64,000 bases of DNA. It comes from Rhyzopertha dominica. Taxonomy: Eukaryota; Arthropoda; Insecta; Coleoptera; Bostrichidae. Shown in pieces: positions 33,336-46,283 of this stretch. The translations under genes were made by a program, and so were the position numbers. The DNA is taken from assembly GCA_025024175.1 (NCBI GenBank), contig QCXZ01000138.1:43371092-43435091 (forward strand), written 5' to 3'. Each line of letters begins with the position of its first letter. Position 1 is the stretch's first letter. The notes beneath the pieces are model-generated. The model had not been told where the DNA came from and made no database searches. It was given only the letters and a program-made list of their open reading frames with translations.

Positions 33336-34850
33336 ATCTTTTCTCGAGTTCCGAATCTAGAACAATGTACCAAAACCAACTCTACTTTCTAGCTCTACTT
33401 CTTTTACAACCCTGCTTTGCAACGGTCCTATCAAGCTGAAACTTCAGCAAGTTACCCGGTTTCAGCAGCAACAGCCCCCCCACTGTTCCGTCTTACCGGT
33501 GGTGAATTTGCACTGCCATAATATTTGCTCTCATCCAGTCGCTTGTTGCCATAACCTGCGCTCGCTCGTTTGTGTTAACGTAAACTGCTGTGTGACGTAA
33601 CACAACTTCAGACGTTGAGTGCCTCTCTCATTTTGTTATTAGAGGCAGACGATATTATCTTTTAGGAAACAGCAAAAAGTTAAGCGGCGGTTTATTCGCT
33701 ATGGACGTTTTTCAGCGGTTGATCTTTGGGGAAAAGATGAGTTCAGTAATTAGCGCTTTAAGCAGTTCTGTCTGAAGTGTAGTTAGTTTTTGAGATTACA
33801 GAGTCATTAGCTAGCTTAAAGTACTATTATTCAAGTAGAATGCTATACAGGGTATAAAAATGTCCAAATTCAGGGCTATGCACCAACAAGTTATTCTTTT
33901 GCATTCCAGAGATATTAATTTTTAGACAAAATACTGAAAGAAACAACAATTGTCAGCTTCAAATTTTGGAATACAGTTTGTGTACGATTTGATGCCAATT
34001 TGATTCAATAGCTAGATATATTGAAATGAACTAATTGGCAATTGCGTGCTAGGTACACGGCTTTGCGCTATAACTGTATACTGGTGTAAACAAACAAAGT
34101 GGACTTCATTTTGCTCTCACGTGGAATTTAAAGGGCCGTATACAACCATTAATAAACGATTTTGTGTCTGCATTTCCTTTTCCAAGTGTTTACCTGTGGA
34201 ATATATATAATAAATACCACTGACATTTGCCAGTTATACGTAATAAAGTTCATGTAAGTAGCCCACTGCTAATTTAGGGTATACGTATTATAACATCAAA
34301 TACTACAGTAAGTATACGCTCTGTTATGTTTAGAATGTGCAGTACCATAATATATAGGAGTATTTGAAATATTACGGTCATTGGCTTTTATTCTTTTTAA
34401 TTAGCAAAGATGTTATTTATTTAATAATTAGACTTAATGGCAGCTGCATTGCAATAAAGTCTTACTGTTATCGTTTGTAAACCAAGGGTGTATAATAACA
34501 TTTGAAATAGTTCTATCCTCCATTACAGTGTTATTAAAAATTGTGGAATAGCACGCCTATTTCTATAAATATAACCTTTACAGCGAAATGTCCTTAACAA
34601 AGGTTTTTTGCTAACTATTTTTAATTGTTCTTAAGCTCACTTTTTATTTTTGTTTTTCAGATTTATATTGCTCTTTGTCCCTAGAATGACCTGGTTTGAT
34701 TGATTGAAAAATTTGAAGCTTCAAATAAAGGACAAATAGCGTTATCAAAACAGTTTTTGCAGGTTTCAGTACTGGTTTTGCTCGTTTGATAATAATTCTA
34801 GTCCTTGCAATACTTAATTAAATAGGCCGTTCAATAGTTCCCCGAATTTC
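33336..34850. other. Copy A, non-coding leader of the block
   Basis: No gene recognised. It contains a C-rich run near 33475, a CACTGCC/CGCTCGCTCG GC-richer part (33.48-33.60 kb), and the isolated string TATACAGGGTATAAAAATGTCC at 33844, which resembles a transposon terminus without a partner. Confidence 0.4.
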
Positions 34851-34859
34851 AATCCACAG

Positions 34860-35440
34860 ACCTGTGTCTTGTTGAAACCAGATATTGCGATTTGGCGTTC
34901 TTCACCCATCTTTATTTTTGTTCTAATGGCTCGCGTGAGACGATTCTAAACAGTGACCACTTTTCCAGAACATCCCTCCTGCGGAGAGCTGTGTACGATA
35001 TTTTTGGGTTTCGCTGAAGAAGGGTGACGCCATTTTTTGTTTGTTCTTTTAGTTCAGATTAATTAGAGTGCACCCACTACTCATATCCAGTCACCATTCT
35101 TGTCAGAAAAGCATCTGCTTCTGCTCCATAGCAACGTTCTTCACATGCATCAACGCGTCATTATTTTAGTTTTTTAGTCAATTGCTTTGACACCCATCTT
35201 TCTGAAACCTTGTGCAAATTGAGGATATCGTTCACATTGTGGTGCACAGAATCAAATGCTATAACACGATTTGCTTGAGCACATTGGTGAGAGCCATCTA
35301 GGCAATCTGTACACAAGCTGGAGTGACAATCATTAATTTCCATGCTGTATCTTCATTCTACGACAAATATCAGTGCGTCTTACGCCTTCACCGTGCAAGA
35401 AACGAATAACAGAACATCGTTCCTCCTTAAAGTGCAATGC
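34860..35440 (-). pseudogene. Mariner transposase relic, copy A
   Basis: Minus strand, in shifting frames. From about 35440: EERCSVIRFLHGEGVRRTDI and CRRMKIQHG (N-terminal helix-turn-helix), a gap, then 35230-35165 HKVSERWVSKQLTKK, then ACEERCYGAEADAFLTRMVTG. There the TGDESWVH block appears as TGYE-stop-WVH, so the first catalytic aspartate is lost. Then WRHPSSAKPKNIVHSS and, near 34895-34875, IWFQQDTG with the second aspartate kept. The third acidic residue is not found. The same lesions appear in copy B at 47.8-48.4 kb. Confidence 0.83.
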
Positions 35441-35449
35441 TCTAGTAGA

Positions 35450-38400
35450 GTGCAATTTTTAAGCTGTCGGTGTTTCCTGCAATATTTCATTAAGGCAGCC
35501 TTCTACATCTCAAAGGTTTTTCTAAATAATAAACTTCTAATAATGGCATCACGCAATAGATTCAAGTAGTTGCCCAATAATACTGTCTCACAGGTTTAGT
35601 TTCTGCAGATACTGTGTATACTGTTCCATCATCCAGTTAAAATTTTCAGGGCACTAGTAACACCAGTTATGCCTGTGTTATCCATTTAGGCAAAAAGTGG
35701 CTTGGTTGGAAATAAAACGTTGTTGTAGATTATCATTGGTCTTGTCCGTCATCATCGCACTGCATTCTTGTGTCAGAACCGTCTTCATCTAGCTTATGCA
35801 TAAGGATTTTGTATTTGTCTTTTTTTGTATATTCGAATAACTAGTATTATTTCCCCAAACAAGTTGTGTGATTGATGTGCATGAGTTATACATAGCACTG
35901 ACTAATACATTAGGAGCTTCAGATTCACTTTGAGATATCTTTTCATGTCCAGTGTATTTAGATTTCTTACCTTACTTGTACACTGTGCATTAAGCAATAG
36001 GATTTATCTCCGGATGAAAGTTATTGAATAATTCATAAATATATTAGTTTGAACGTTATCGATCTCCATAGCTAACCATTACCAGGATTTAATTCGTTCA
36101 GCTTCACTTATGTGTTTAGAAACTCCATCATACCATACAAAATAAACACCAGATCATTTCAAGGACAAAAAAAGATAGAAATAAGCAAAATCATTGGTTA
36201 TCATAAAAAAAGTATACTGTTACGGAGCTGTGTTAACATATAAACCAAAAGTAGACTTAGAAATTAAAAATAATCGGCAAAAATAACTTTTGCTAAGGTC
36301 ATTTTACTATAAATTTCATATTTTCACAAATAAAGCGGTTATTCCATAGTAACCATGCGTATTGTCACGTAGTTTGAGCTGATGAGATAGAATGATTTTG
36401 TGATTCCCTTGCATTAATTCCGCTTAGACTGAATGATTGTTTGAATTAACTTATTCGGTCGGAAACCATATAGATCATAATAGGCGTTTGTATAAACTAC
36501 CCGTCTGAACGTTGTCGAAATCTAGAACAACGCTAAAAATCACAGTGGCCTTTGGATTGTGTGAATCGAAGCACGCCACGCCGTATTACCTTGTTCAGTA
36601 CTCGACATTTTCGCGCTGTGACGCGTCGCGTTGCTCTTATGAATTGAAATAATACATCGCTGATTGTGATTTCGTATCGGAGCAATCAACATCCGTTAAC
36701 TATGTGTGACTTGATGCCTCATTAGTGTAAGCGGACACTGAACGTTTGCTGTTTAATTTAAGTGGCCAAAATTGGAGAACGATTAGGTTAGTGCGCGATT
36801 CCATTGTGATACCACAGGAGGTGAGGTAGGAGCCTAAAGAAAAAGGTATGATTTTCATTTACACTTAGGCTATTAGTCTAATAAACCTTACAAAAAGCAG
36901 GTACATGTAGCATAAATACATATGAATATATTGTAATTACCCAACAAATATAATATACAATATAGTATATAAAACACTATAAAAGTAGAGTTTACATTGG
37001 GTGTGAAGTAATAAACACTATATTTTTATAGCTAATATTAATTCTAAAACGAAACCTCGAACAAAACAGGGTTATTGCGTCCGTGATATTATCGAAACAG
37101 GTAGGGCAAGTGCTGTACTCACATTTTTCATTTATTTATTAAACAGTTTTGAGGGATCAGTAGCTACATAATGCACATATATTGAAGTATTTTTTAAGTA
37201 AACTAATTATGTTTTACCTTTTTTCGAAAACGGTCTTTACCGGATTGTCCGAGAGTGATACCTGTAAGCGTTATGGGACAGATACTTCGAACAGCATACA
37301 TGCATTGATTGCAATGAATACATTGCAGCCAACTGTTATTTTTCTTTTGTACTTACGTATTCCTCTCTACAGCCAACACAATAGGCACTTTGGTCATCTA
37401 GGTATTCCTTATCGGTGGAGTCATTTTGCTAGATGTACTACTTCTTGGTTTATAATTTCTGAAATGCTTTTCCATTGTCACTCCTAAAATTGATGGAGGC
37501 CATATATCTTCTTTTATAGAGATTTTTGTTTACAATTCATCTTTTCAAGGTCCTTGGAGGAATTCCATACTGCGTTACTGTGCGAGAACTTTCCGTAAAG
37601 TCCCTCTGTTTTCGTCGACACTTCTTACAGCCTAAGTCAGTTGATTTGGAGTCCCTTATCCGCAATATGGTCATTTTCCTTTATATTCAGTAGGAGTACC
37701 TGTTACTGAAACAAACCACGCCATGCAGTAAAATTCAATCTTACATCAATTAGGGTTACCAGCCCTTCTTTCTCGACAATCTTATAATGAACCTTATTAA
37801 GACAACAAAAAAGATTTTTGTTAATCCTACCATACAAAGATTCGTGCATCTCTCCCTACACCGAGTTCTGAATCTCTACTAAAGTTAAGGACGAGATTCC
37901 GTGTACAATTGTTTAATTTCGCGGCTAAACTTTTAACGCGCCACTAGGAAAAGCATAAACCTCTTATAATATCGCGCGTTCAAAAGCTAATAACTAAACA
38001 TCCAAAAGCGGACTAAAATATCACTCTACCATTGTAATTAATATTCCCCTTCATCCAAAACAAAAAACGCAAATAAGTAACACAGATCAGCGATGAAAAG
38101 GTTTTCTACATAATTTTACTTGAAACATATGGATTTTAGGGCTGCTGATTCCGATTTAGTTTTTGCGTATCACGTCACGTTTTTTTAATGACGGATGCCT
38201 GTATTTAATATTTATTAAATATCAGCAATTACAGTGAATAAATAATTACATCTGGTTTGAACGATTACACATCATACACATCATTCTCACTCTTTCTCGT
38301 CCCGATGTTTTTGTTATATATGTGGACAATGTGCCTTAGCGAAACAAAGAAAAAATATAACAGACTTTGCAAAAGATTCTTCTTTTGCTTACTTCGAAAT

Positions 38401-38680
38401 TCGGTTGGGACAAGATGAACAGTAGGTACCACATAAAGCATGTTTTTGCCTTGAAACACTGAGACGGTATACAAATATCATTTCCTTTTGGAACTCCTAT
38501 GGTGTAGCGCGAGCAAACAAATCATATTAACCATTGCTGTTNTTGTTTGAGCACTGTAACGAGNTATAATTCTANAACCATCACAAAATTGACTGTCCCT
38601 AATGATTCCTCGGTAACAGAGCCAATTCCACGTAGGCCCGAATTATCCATTCCCATTTTTTATAAAATGCTTCGAATCAA
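35450..38680. other. Copy A, no gene recognised; possible first-exon region near 36.55-36.85 kb
   Basis: 36.55-36.85 kb is GC-richer than its surroundings and ends in AAAAAG followed by GTATGATT, a plausible splice donor, so a non-coding first exon and promoter of a host gene is conceivable but unsupported otherwise. The frame at 37182-37487 matches no family I know and is conserved only because the block is duplicated. Confidence 0.3.
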
Positions 38681-38689
38681 CTTTATCTC

Positions 38690-40110
38690 GCCAAAATTCA
38701 GAATGTAATGATTTTTTTAGCAGCGGTGAAATTTTTAATCGTGTGATTGAGTCTTGACCCTTTAAGCACAAAAAACTTAATGATGCAGCCGAACTTCTAG
38801 GCTCACATCTAAAAGAAAACAATTTGTTAGACTTTTTATTGGTATCGAAGTTCGAGCAGTATCTTAAAAAGAGGAAAACTTGGTTTTCTGCTGTGATGTT
38901 GACGGTCTGGTACATAAATTTTGCATTGAGTACAAAACACAAGAATGGCTGCTATTTACAGACCCTTCGAAAAGAAGCCTGAAAAAAGTTCTTCTATATA
39001 TTGGCAATAGAATGCATCTATACCTGTTGCACATTCAGTTCAACTTAAAGAATCTTATAACAACTTAAAAAGTGTTTTTGAAAAATAAATTACATTAAAC
39101 ACAATTGGCTAATTTGTGGTGACTAATTCTGCATGGTTCTTCGTCAATAACAAGGCTATACAAAATTTCCATGTTATATTTGCAAAAGGGATAGTAGAGC
39201 ACAAGGTTTAAACTGCCCGCTTCGAAAAAAAATTAAAGCTGGAAAAAAGAATGTTATTCATGCCAATTTGATAGATCCTGAGAAGATATTGCTTTCATTA
39301 ATTTTTTACGTTTTCAGCAATTTACAGCTAGCTCCGCCGTTCAAGATTCTGCTTTAATGTGGGGGAAATTTGATTAACAGTGTTTTAATTTTCTTTTTAG
39401 ACTGAAAATTTATAAAGTTGATCGCAAAATGGTTGGTAATGGGGCGTTACACCACACCACATCAAACTTAGATTGATGAAACAATTTGTCAAGTCTTTAC
39501 CAAAAGATGGAGACACTTTTATCTATCTCTGTTCATGTTTTCCTAATGTATTTGATACACTAACTAATTACTAACTTACTTACCTTAACTAATTAAAGAG
39601 GAACATTTTGAAAATGTTATGACAGATTTAAAAAGAAAAACCTCGGAGTTCCTTAAAGAAATCTTAAATTGTTATAAAAACTCAGGTTACAACATGAGTT
39701 TGAAAATTCACTTTACTTTCAAAATTTTGTTTGAACTTGTGCCAGGCAAATTTTGAGGTTCTTCGTATCTGACAAAGATGTAATTGAAACGTCAGACTAT
39801 TAACTTTTTGTCAGTGTTTTCAAGAGACCGATCTATCCGACAAAAATATTATCTTATATTTATGGACGCTGAAAGCATTCACCCTCGTATTCATGTTTTA
39901 TATTCCCACATTGACTATTTTCCGGAAAATCTTGGAGATTATAGCGAAGAACAAAGGGAATGTTTTCACCGGGACATTAAAGATATGAAAAGAAGATATG
40001 AAGGCTATTGGGACGTCAGTATGATGGTTAACTATTGTCGAACGATCCACAGAGAAACAGATAAAGAACATCGGCGGAAACCAACAAAACGAAGCGTTTA
40101 CTTAATCCAA
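38690..40110 (+). pseudogene. Decayed gene of an arthropod repeat-associated protein family, copy A
   Basis: Blocks, in order, match a protein family I recognise from many arthropod genomes, where it is multi-copy and of unproven function. 38895-38965 reads VDGLVHKFCIEYKTQEWLLF, then TDPSKRSLKKVLLYIGN. Near 39150-39300 (shifted) QGYTKFPCYICKRDSRAQ and KNVIHANLIDPEKI. Near 39455-39540 PHHIKLRLMKQFVKSLPKDG. Near 39630-39705 FLKEILNCYKNSGYNMSLKI. 39895-40080 reads YSHIDYFPENLGDYSEEQRE, then CFHRDIKDMKRRYEGYWDVS and onward. Many stops and frameshifts, plus about 190 bp of extra sequence before the last block. Multiplicity suggests a mobile-element or domesticated origin; that is inference. Confidence 0.68.
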
Positions 40111-40114
40111 AGAT

Positions 40115-41735
40115 TTTATTTCACCAGAAATTTATACATAATTTTCTTTAAATGTTAAAATTACCTGTATTTGCTAAATGTGACGTGATGGGTACAATAA
40201 AATAGTGTTTTATATTTAACATCGGACTACTATAACGAACATTAATCATTCAGTAAAAAAACCTTTAATAAAGTTTAATTTCGTAGACCTGTGTAATTAG
40301 CAAATGATGCAAATTATTTTAGGGGCAACACGTAACCACGACTAGGATGTTTAAGACGTACAGTACACTAGCGACACAGTCAAGTCTGCGGCTAAAACTC
40401 GAGATATTTCAAATGGGCATATCACCCTGAATTACCGTATTATAGTTGTTCGTTAAATTTTTTTTCTATTCAAAGGACGCAAGCTTCTAGTTTATCGATA
40501 AAACGATTAGTAATTCAAATCTTCTCTGTTTAGGTAAATACTTAAAGCACTCAATTATAGTGCTTTGCCAAGGGAAAGGAGAAACCATATACATATAAAA
40601 TTACATTTTGCTTTATACATTATACAGAAGTAAAGGTACTGGGTGGGTATATTCCACATTCTAGATATCAAAACTAGCTATACTTAAGCATATTACGAGT
40701 ATTGAATTTTTATGAAAATATCAGCAATATCCTCCAGTGTAGAGAACAATGCTGAATATATTGGGAAGAGCTTGCTTGACTGAAAACATGTAATATCGAA
40801 ATAAAGGTGGATGCATTGTTGCCAAGTATATAAGGTGATGCGTGGTTATTGCTGCTTAGGATTGTGGTGTAGTTATACCGGGATTGAAGCAAAAATTGCT
40901 TGAGATAAAGAAAAAAGTCCCTTGGTATAGCAGCAGGAATCTATCAACCTGATAAAATTTTACTTCCTTAGGTTTTAATAAGGAATCTAATACTCTTAGC
41001 TTCAACAAAACAGCAAACACTTCATCCCACTTATTATGACAAACTTTTTCTACACTTTAGATCGGCATATCAAACCGACAACACTGTGAATCCTTTAGGA
41101 CAGTCTGCGACGATGGTCCGTCGCTTTTTTCATTTCCGTTTCCGCGTTTATAGTCCTGTGTTTGATGCACACAAACATAGATTGAATCGGACCCCAACAC
41201 AATGGCTTTATCGCAAATAAATATCGAACCGTGTGCGGATGTATGCTTACTGTTATGAGCCTGTGGTCGACTTGAGAGTCCATCGTCTATCTCTTTCGTT
41301 TTGCTCGTAGCACCTTTCAGATAATGTGTGCTGCAATGCCAAAAATGGGAGAGCATTGAAACATTTATTTACTTGAAGAGTCAATGTTATTCGATACATT
41401 AGGTTTTGAGGAACAAAAACAATGAAAGGAATGATAGGACATTACTCAAAAGTATATAATATTTGGGGTTGAAGTATTAAATAACATTCATCAACTTCTT
41501 TGTTCCACAATTTATTCTTTTTGTCCTTAATCAGTTGGAGTGGTTCTGTAAGGGTGTGATAGGTCAAAAGCAGCATAGATTTTTGAAAGGAAAATCAACA
41601 TTGACTAGTGTTCTTTGTTATCAATATCACTTGTTTAGTACATAGGAAAATCGGATAGTTTCAGGTCTCACATCAATAAACTACTTTAATCCACTCCTAA
41701 ATTAAATACTAGTAATAACGATAATGATAATGAAT
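40115..41735. other. Copy A, no gene recognised; contains the divergence boundary at about 41340
   Basis: Nothing named. The minus-strand frames at 41057-41356 and 41095-41283 are unmatched. At about 41340 the near-identity with copy B stops and ordinary divergence begins. Confidence 0.45.
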
Positions 41736-41742
41736 TGTTTGA

Positions 41743-42240
41743 TTGTTAATTGTTAAGATTGGATCATTACCCAACATTACAGGATTAACATGGAAATTAA
41801 TAAGAACTTTCTATAAATCAAACATAAAAATAGCTCAAAGTATCATTAAAAAGGTTAAAGTTTTTTTTCAAAATGAAAATCCAAAAGTTCCCAGTGTGTG
41901 TATGGTACATGTGAGAACAAGTATATTGGTCAGACATCATAATGGCTATCTAGCAGATTAGAACTACATAAAGGTGATAGGTATGTCAAAAAACATGTGA
42001 GATGTGCTCTAGTAGAACATGCATTAAAGAATAACCACATCATAAATTGGGATATTGTAAAAAATTTAGAAAAAGGGCGGAATACTAATAAAAGAATAAT
42101 TTTGGAGATGTACCTAATTAATAAGACTACTAATATTATTAATAAAAAATTGGATACACAAAATTTAAGTAATATATAACACATATTTGTTATCAACAGA
42201 AGTTTAAAAAAATTAATAAAACCTAAATTCAAGTAGTTTT
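41743..42240 (+). pseudogene. Penelope-like GIY-YIG endonuclease segment, copy A, frameshifted
   Basis: Homologous to the open version at 54706-55212. It reads LIRTFYKSNIKIAQSIIKKV, then GTCENKYIGQTS-like text disturbed by indels near 41930-41945, and continues in another frame CALVEHALKNNHIINWDIVK and INKTTNIIN. Copy A has lost the single reading frame that copy B keeps. Confidence 0.75.
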
Positions 42241-42861
42241 TGACGATTTCTTTTATAATATTTCAAAATTTCATTTTGGTGTACCATAATCTTTTATGTG
42301 GCATTGTTGCAATTTCAATATTAAACATTACAAGAAAATTTTAATATACATAATAAGAAACTTAGGAATCAAAATTCAAAAGCATAATATAAGCGGTTTG
42401 TGGATTTGACTGCTACGTCACCTTATTTGGTATTATGTATACATAAAATTTCTACTTTGTGTTATATGCCTAGTACATTTAACATATACTGGTTAAATTC
42501 TCTGAGTTTCGTAACTTATTAGAGTTTCCTAGTTTAAACTCAAATTTGTAATTAACATGTTGTTCCACTTCTTACAAATTAGTAAGCCTTAACGAAGACT
42601 GTAAAAAAGCAGTTGAAAGCTTGGCAGAAATAAAGAGTATTCGTTGATCTTTACCATCAGGTCGAATTCTCCCGATATATCTTAGCTTAATATTTACAAG
42701 TAAATGACCGCTAATAAGAATAGCACCTCAAATAATGAACCCGGACAATTTTGGTTGTTTGTAGACATGAAAGAGCGTATTCCTTATGGCGGCGGGCAAC
42801 GTTAATGTAGCGTGTAGCCACTAACATGTAACACACTCTTGTTGCATTGAAGCACTCTAAG

Positions 42862-43607
42862 CAGTGATGGGCGTTTACGCGTAAATTATAATTTTCTACA
42901 TTACCCGCGTAGAAAATGTAGATAAAGCATTTTGGCGTAGATTTTGAGTAGAAAATATGAGACGAGTATATTATGGCTATTGTATATTAAGTGTATTGTG
43001 CAAATTATTTTGTTCCAATTTCCCTGTTTTATGGGTCAATTCTTAAATTTTTTTAAAGCACTACAGTTTTTTAATATTTATATTATAAATTTGCATAACT
43101 TATTTTAGTAAGTCATCAGAATACCAAAACGGTTTTCTTACTTCTTTAGGACAAAACATGCGTTTCGAAGTCTTTTCTTCTACGGGTATATTAGGTATAA
43201 TAGGTAGCATATGAAATAGCCCGTCTTCTTCCGTTTATAGACAAAAAAGATAATGAAATCATAGTTTACAGTCATTTAAGAACCCATTGACCGATTGAGG
43301 GCTCCAAAGCACGCTTGTGCGTTCTGGCCCTAACAACTGTATGCCGAAACAAGTTATTGTTGTTTAACGTGTGTCTAGTTATTTTAATTACAACGAAGTA
43401 GTATTTTGTTTAGTTAGAAAGCAACAAAATTAATAATATACAAAATAATACTGTCATTTGGAGCTGTTAAAAGTACTAAACATTACTAGTTTGCTGTTTA
43501 TCTACATAATGTTATTTTCTACAGTAGGCCTTTAAAGTAGAATATTATATAGTTTGCGCGTAGATAATGGCGTAATCTACATGAAGTATTCTACGCGCCC
43601 ATCACTG
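42862..43607. mobile_element. 746-bp non-autonomous hAT-type element, only in copy A
   Basis: Starts CAGTGATGGGCGTTTACGCG and ends CTACGCGCCCATCACTG, inverted termini of 12 bp identical then similar, in the style of hAT ends. Subterminal regions at both ends are rich in short GTAGA/TCTAC and GCGTAGA motifs, as expected for hAT transposase binding. The interior codes for nothing recognisable. The flanking 8-mers (ACTCTAAG left, CTTATCTG right) do not match, so the normal 8-bp duplication is missing. Copy B, between the same flanks, has about 390 bp of unrelated sequence instead, so a deletion next to the insertion is likely. Confidence 0.8.
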
Positions 43608-43689
43608 CTTATCTGACTGTTTTAAATGTTTTAACTTACATAATGTCCTGTGTCATTTACTCTTTATACTTGTCATGTACTAGCTAATA

Positions 43690-44480
43690 AAATCTACAAC
43701 ATCAAGATGCCATAAAGTAAACATAGGCTACAATAAACTTAAACCCGTTGGGTGTATTAGTGTGCGCATTCGCAAATGAAACAAAACTAAAACAGAGCTT
43801 GCAAATATTGGAAGAAGAATTGAGAAAGAAGAACATGAAGATAAATACCAACAAAACCAAAAGTAATGGTAACTGCCAATTACACACATACAAATAAACA
43901 ATAAACAAATAGAACAAGTAGACAATTTTAAATACCTGCGAGTATCCATAGATAAAAGAGGGGAACATGGAATCTGAAGTTTAACGAAAGAATAAACATC
44001 GCAGCAAAACTGTGTCACAGCGTATCGACACATTCCTTAACAAAAAAAAGAAGTAAGTACACAAACGAAGATGACGATCTTCAAAACAATATTCAGACCA
44101 GTACTCACATATGGAAGTGAAATCTGGCTACTATCGTAACCCATAAAAAGCAAAGTCCATGCAGTTGATATGAAATATCTCAGAAGAGTAAAAGGGGTAA
44201 CAATAAGAGATAAAATCAAAGTGAAAAGGTGATAGAAGACCTCGACATAGAACCAGTTCTACACAGAATATAAAATCAGCAACTGAATGGTTTGGACAAC
44301 AATCGATCAGTTAAGATAGTATTGGAGACATTCCACGAGGAAGACCAAGAAAACATGAAACTCGAATGTTGCAGGAATTACTTACCAACATGGGGAAGTG
44401 GCAAAAACATTATCACTGAACAAAAAGAAGTGGTCAAAGTTTGTGCACAGTGGTGATAGTGAAAACATATAACAGTAGAG
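43690..44480 (+). pseudogene. LINE reverse transcriptase C-terminal relic, copy A
   Basis: Homologous to 56270-57110. Fragments: LQILEEELRKKNMKINTNKTK (in pieces), IQINNKQIEQVDNFKYL, TKMTIFKTIFRPVLTYGSEI and HAVDMKYLRRVKGVTIRDKI. These are the thumb and C-terminal region of an insect LINE RT. Frameshifts and stops throughout. The minus-strand frames here (43702-43968, 43728-44033, 44037-44219) are shadows. Confidence 0.8.
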
Positions 44481-44942
44481 AATATACAAAGAAGACAAAC
44501 AAAACTTAAACCTCACACCCATGGGTACAAAGAGGACTTGATTATATACCTGTATGTTCGCTAATGGTCTTAAACTTTATTCTTGCATTTCTTGTTGTTA
44601 ACGATTGCACGGTCACGCGAGATGATTGCATGGCGTAAGGTGTTACTACAATGGTTTGAACTAAATTATCAAAATGCAGCTGAACTGTGTAGGTTAACAA
44701 TATGAAGTCGTTTTTAAACAGGATTAACAAGTACATGGATGTTGGTGTCATTTTGATGATCTTTTAACAATCACATAATAGTTGTCATGGATAATGATGC
44801 ATCCTACATGTCATATGGTTGCACGGTACACTCAATTAATAATGAACATACTATTCGAGAAGAGTCTTCCGAAAGAAGATTTCTCAAGTTTCTGTCACAA
44901 CGGACTGATGGTTTTAACCATCTAGAGACTGTGACCATACAC

Positions 44943-46183
44943 GGAGAAAAATTTATTGTAAAATTAAAATCAATTGGTGTAGCCTTAATGACAATTTGTG
45001 TGTACATATGTGACAGCAATACAATATAGTTAATTTAGTTCAAAAATTGTTGTAGGTAAATTTTGTTACAAATTAGACAGTTTTATGGTTATACCATCCA
45101 TAATATTGTGGCAAAATTTTACAATTACTTGGTGCTTGACGGTACCGCAAAGCCAAGTGCTCAACAACAAATTGTGTTAAATTTAATATTATGTATATAT
45201 AATAAAATGCAAGATAAAATTGTAATCCTAACAGTAGTAAGTGTATAAGTAACAAACAACGTGTTCGTCTTCCATTTTTAAGTACCTGTCCCAACTAACC
45301 TATCCGTTTCATTAAACAACAATTTATAGCAAATCTACACAATTCTTGCTGCCACAATAAACACAAACGTTAATGTTGCTTCATATACATTTTTATGCAA
45401 GGAAATCAAATAAAATATTGTTAAAAAACAATTTTTTTATTAATATTGCAAAGAATAACCAAAAAACTAATTAGTAATAACATATATTTGTTATGATGTT
45501 TGATACTGAGAGTTTCTAGTATATTTACTTGAGACCAGGAAACAATGAATTCCATTTTTGCCTCCCTAAAAACAAAAAGTATTAAGTAATATGGCTACTT
45601 ATATTGCTGAAAATAATATTAGTAAACGCGCCAAACAAAATGCTATGTCGATAAACTAAAGCGTTAAAATTGAAGTAATACCTATAGGTTATTTGCAAAA
45701 ATTCCGAAAAATTTCGTGACACATAACTTAATTTATTTCAAAATATTTGACCAACGCCATAATTGCACTTAAATTATTCGCCGAAGCTTTCAAACAGCTT
45801 GACGAATGACATGTTTTTTTGCGCACAATCATTAAATATACCTAATGCAATCTAAAAACTTAAGTAAATACTTACCAGAAATCGATCAAGTAAAGATTCC
45901 ATTCCCCATTTATTTAACAAATTGCTACAAAATCGTCCATGCTGTTCATTGACAATGCGTTATATTTTAATGTCAAATTAAACGTACCTTCCGATTTTTT
46001 TCCTATACGAACAAAATCTTCATCAACAAACAGAACAATACCTAAAACTAATGGCGTCGTTTGTTTTCAACCGCGTTTCAACAACAACGATATTGTCGAC
46101 AGAGTAGTCAGATATGTTGGAAGTATTTCTCGTACCGATCACGACGAAATACTCGCACACAGGGCTGCCTTCTCATACGTCCG
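44943..46183. other. Unique sequence between copy A and the scaffold gap
   Basis: No match to copy B. Short open frames occur on both strands (44787-45029, 45063-45248 plus); none is recognised. An open plus-strand frame from 45939 runs into the gap, so a truncated exon cannot be excluded. Confidence 0.4.
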
Positions 46184-46283
46184 NNNNNNNNNNNNNNNNN
46201 NNNNNNNNNNNNNNNNNNNNNNNNNNNNNNNNNNNNNNNNNNNNNNNNNNNNNNNNNNNNNNNNNNNNNNNNNNNNNNNNNNN
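46184..46283. other. Assembly gap of exactly 100 N
   Basis: A run of 100 N. A fixed 100-N run usually marks a scaffold join of unknown length. Copy B begins at the first base after it. Confidence 0.97.

Larger units (their letters stand above)
33336..44942 (+). repeat. Duplicated block, copy A
   Basis: Aligns collinearly with 46284-57520, offset about 12.95 kb. From 33336 to about 36.8 kb the two differ mainly by single-base indels in short runs. From 36.85 to about 38 kb they are identical over long stretches (the 101-codon frame at 37182 is identical to that at 50128). To about 41340 differences stay rare. Beyond 41340 substitutions and indels become frequent. Both copies share the same disabled genes, so duplication (real or assembly-made) came after decay. 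Copy A alone has the hAT-type element at 42862-43607. Single ambiguous bases occur near 38542, 38564 and 38574. Confidence 0.93.

Noticed and set aside
33844..33866. TATACAGGGTATAAAAATGTCC resembling a transposon terminus (also in copy B)
   Set aside because: No inverted partner or flanking duplication found within the block.
37182..37487. 101-codon frame identical at 50128-50433
   Set aside because: Identity reflects the duplicated block rather than selection; sequence has no known domain.
41057..41356. 99-codon minus-strand frame, also at 54027-54326
   Set aside because: No family match. It ends at the point where the copies begin to diverge and has a second overlapping frame, so coding is unlikely.
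43702..44219. Hydrophobic minus-strand frames (also at 56329-56831)
   Set aside because: They are antisense shadows of the LINE RT relic on the plus strand.
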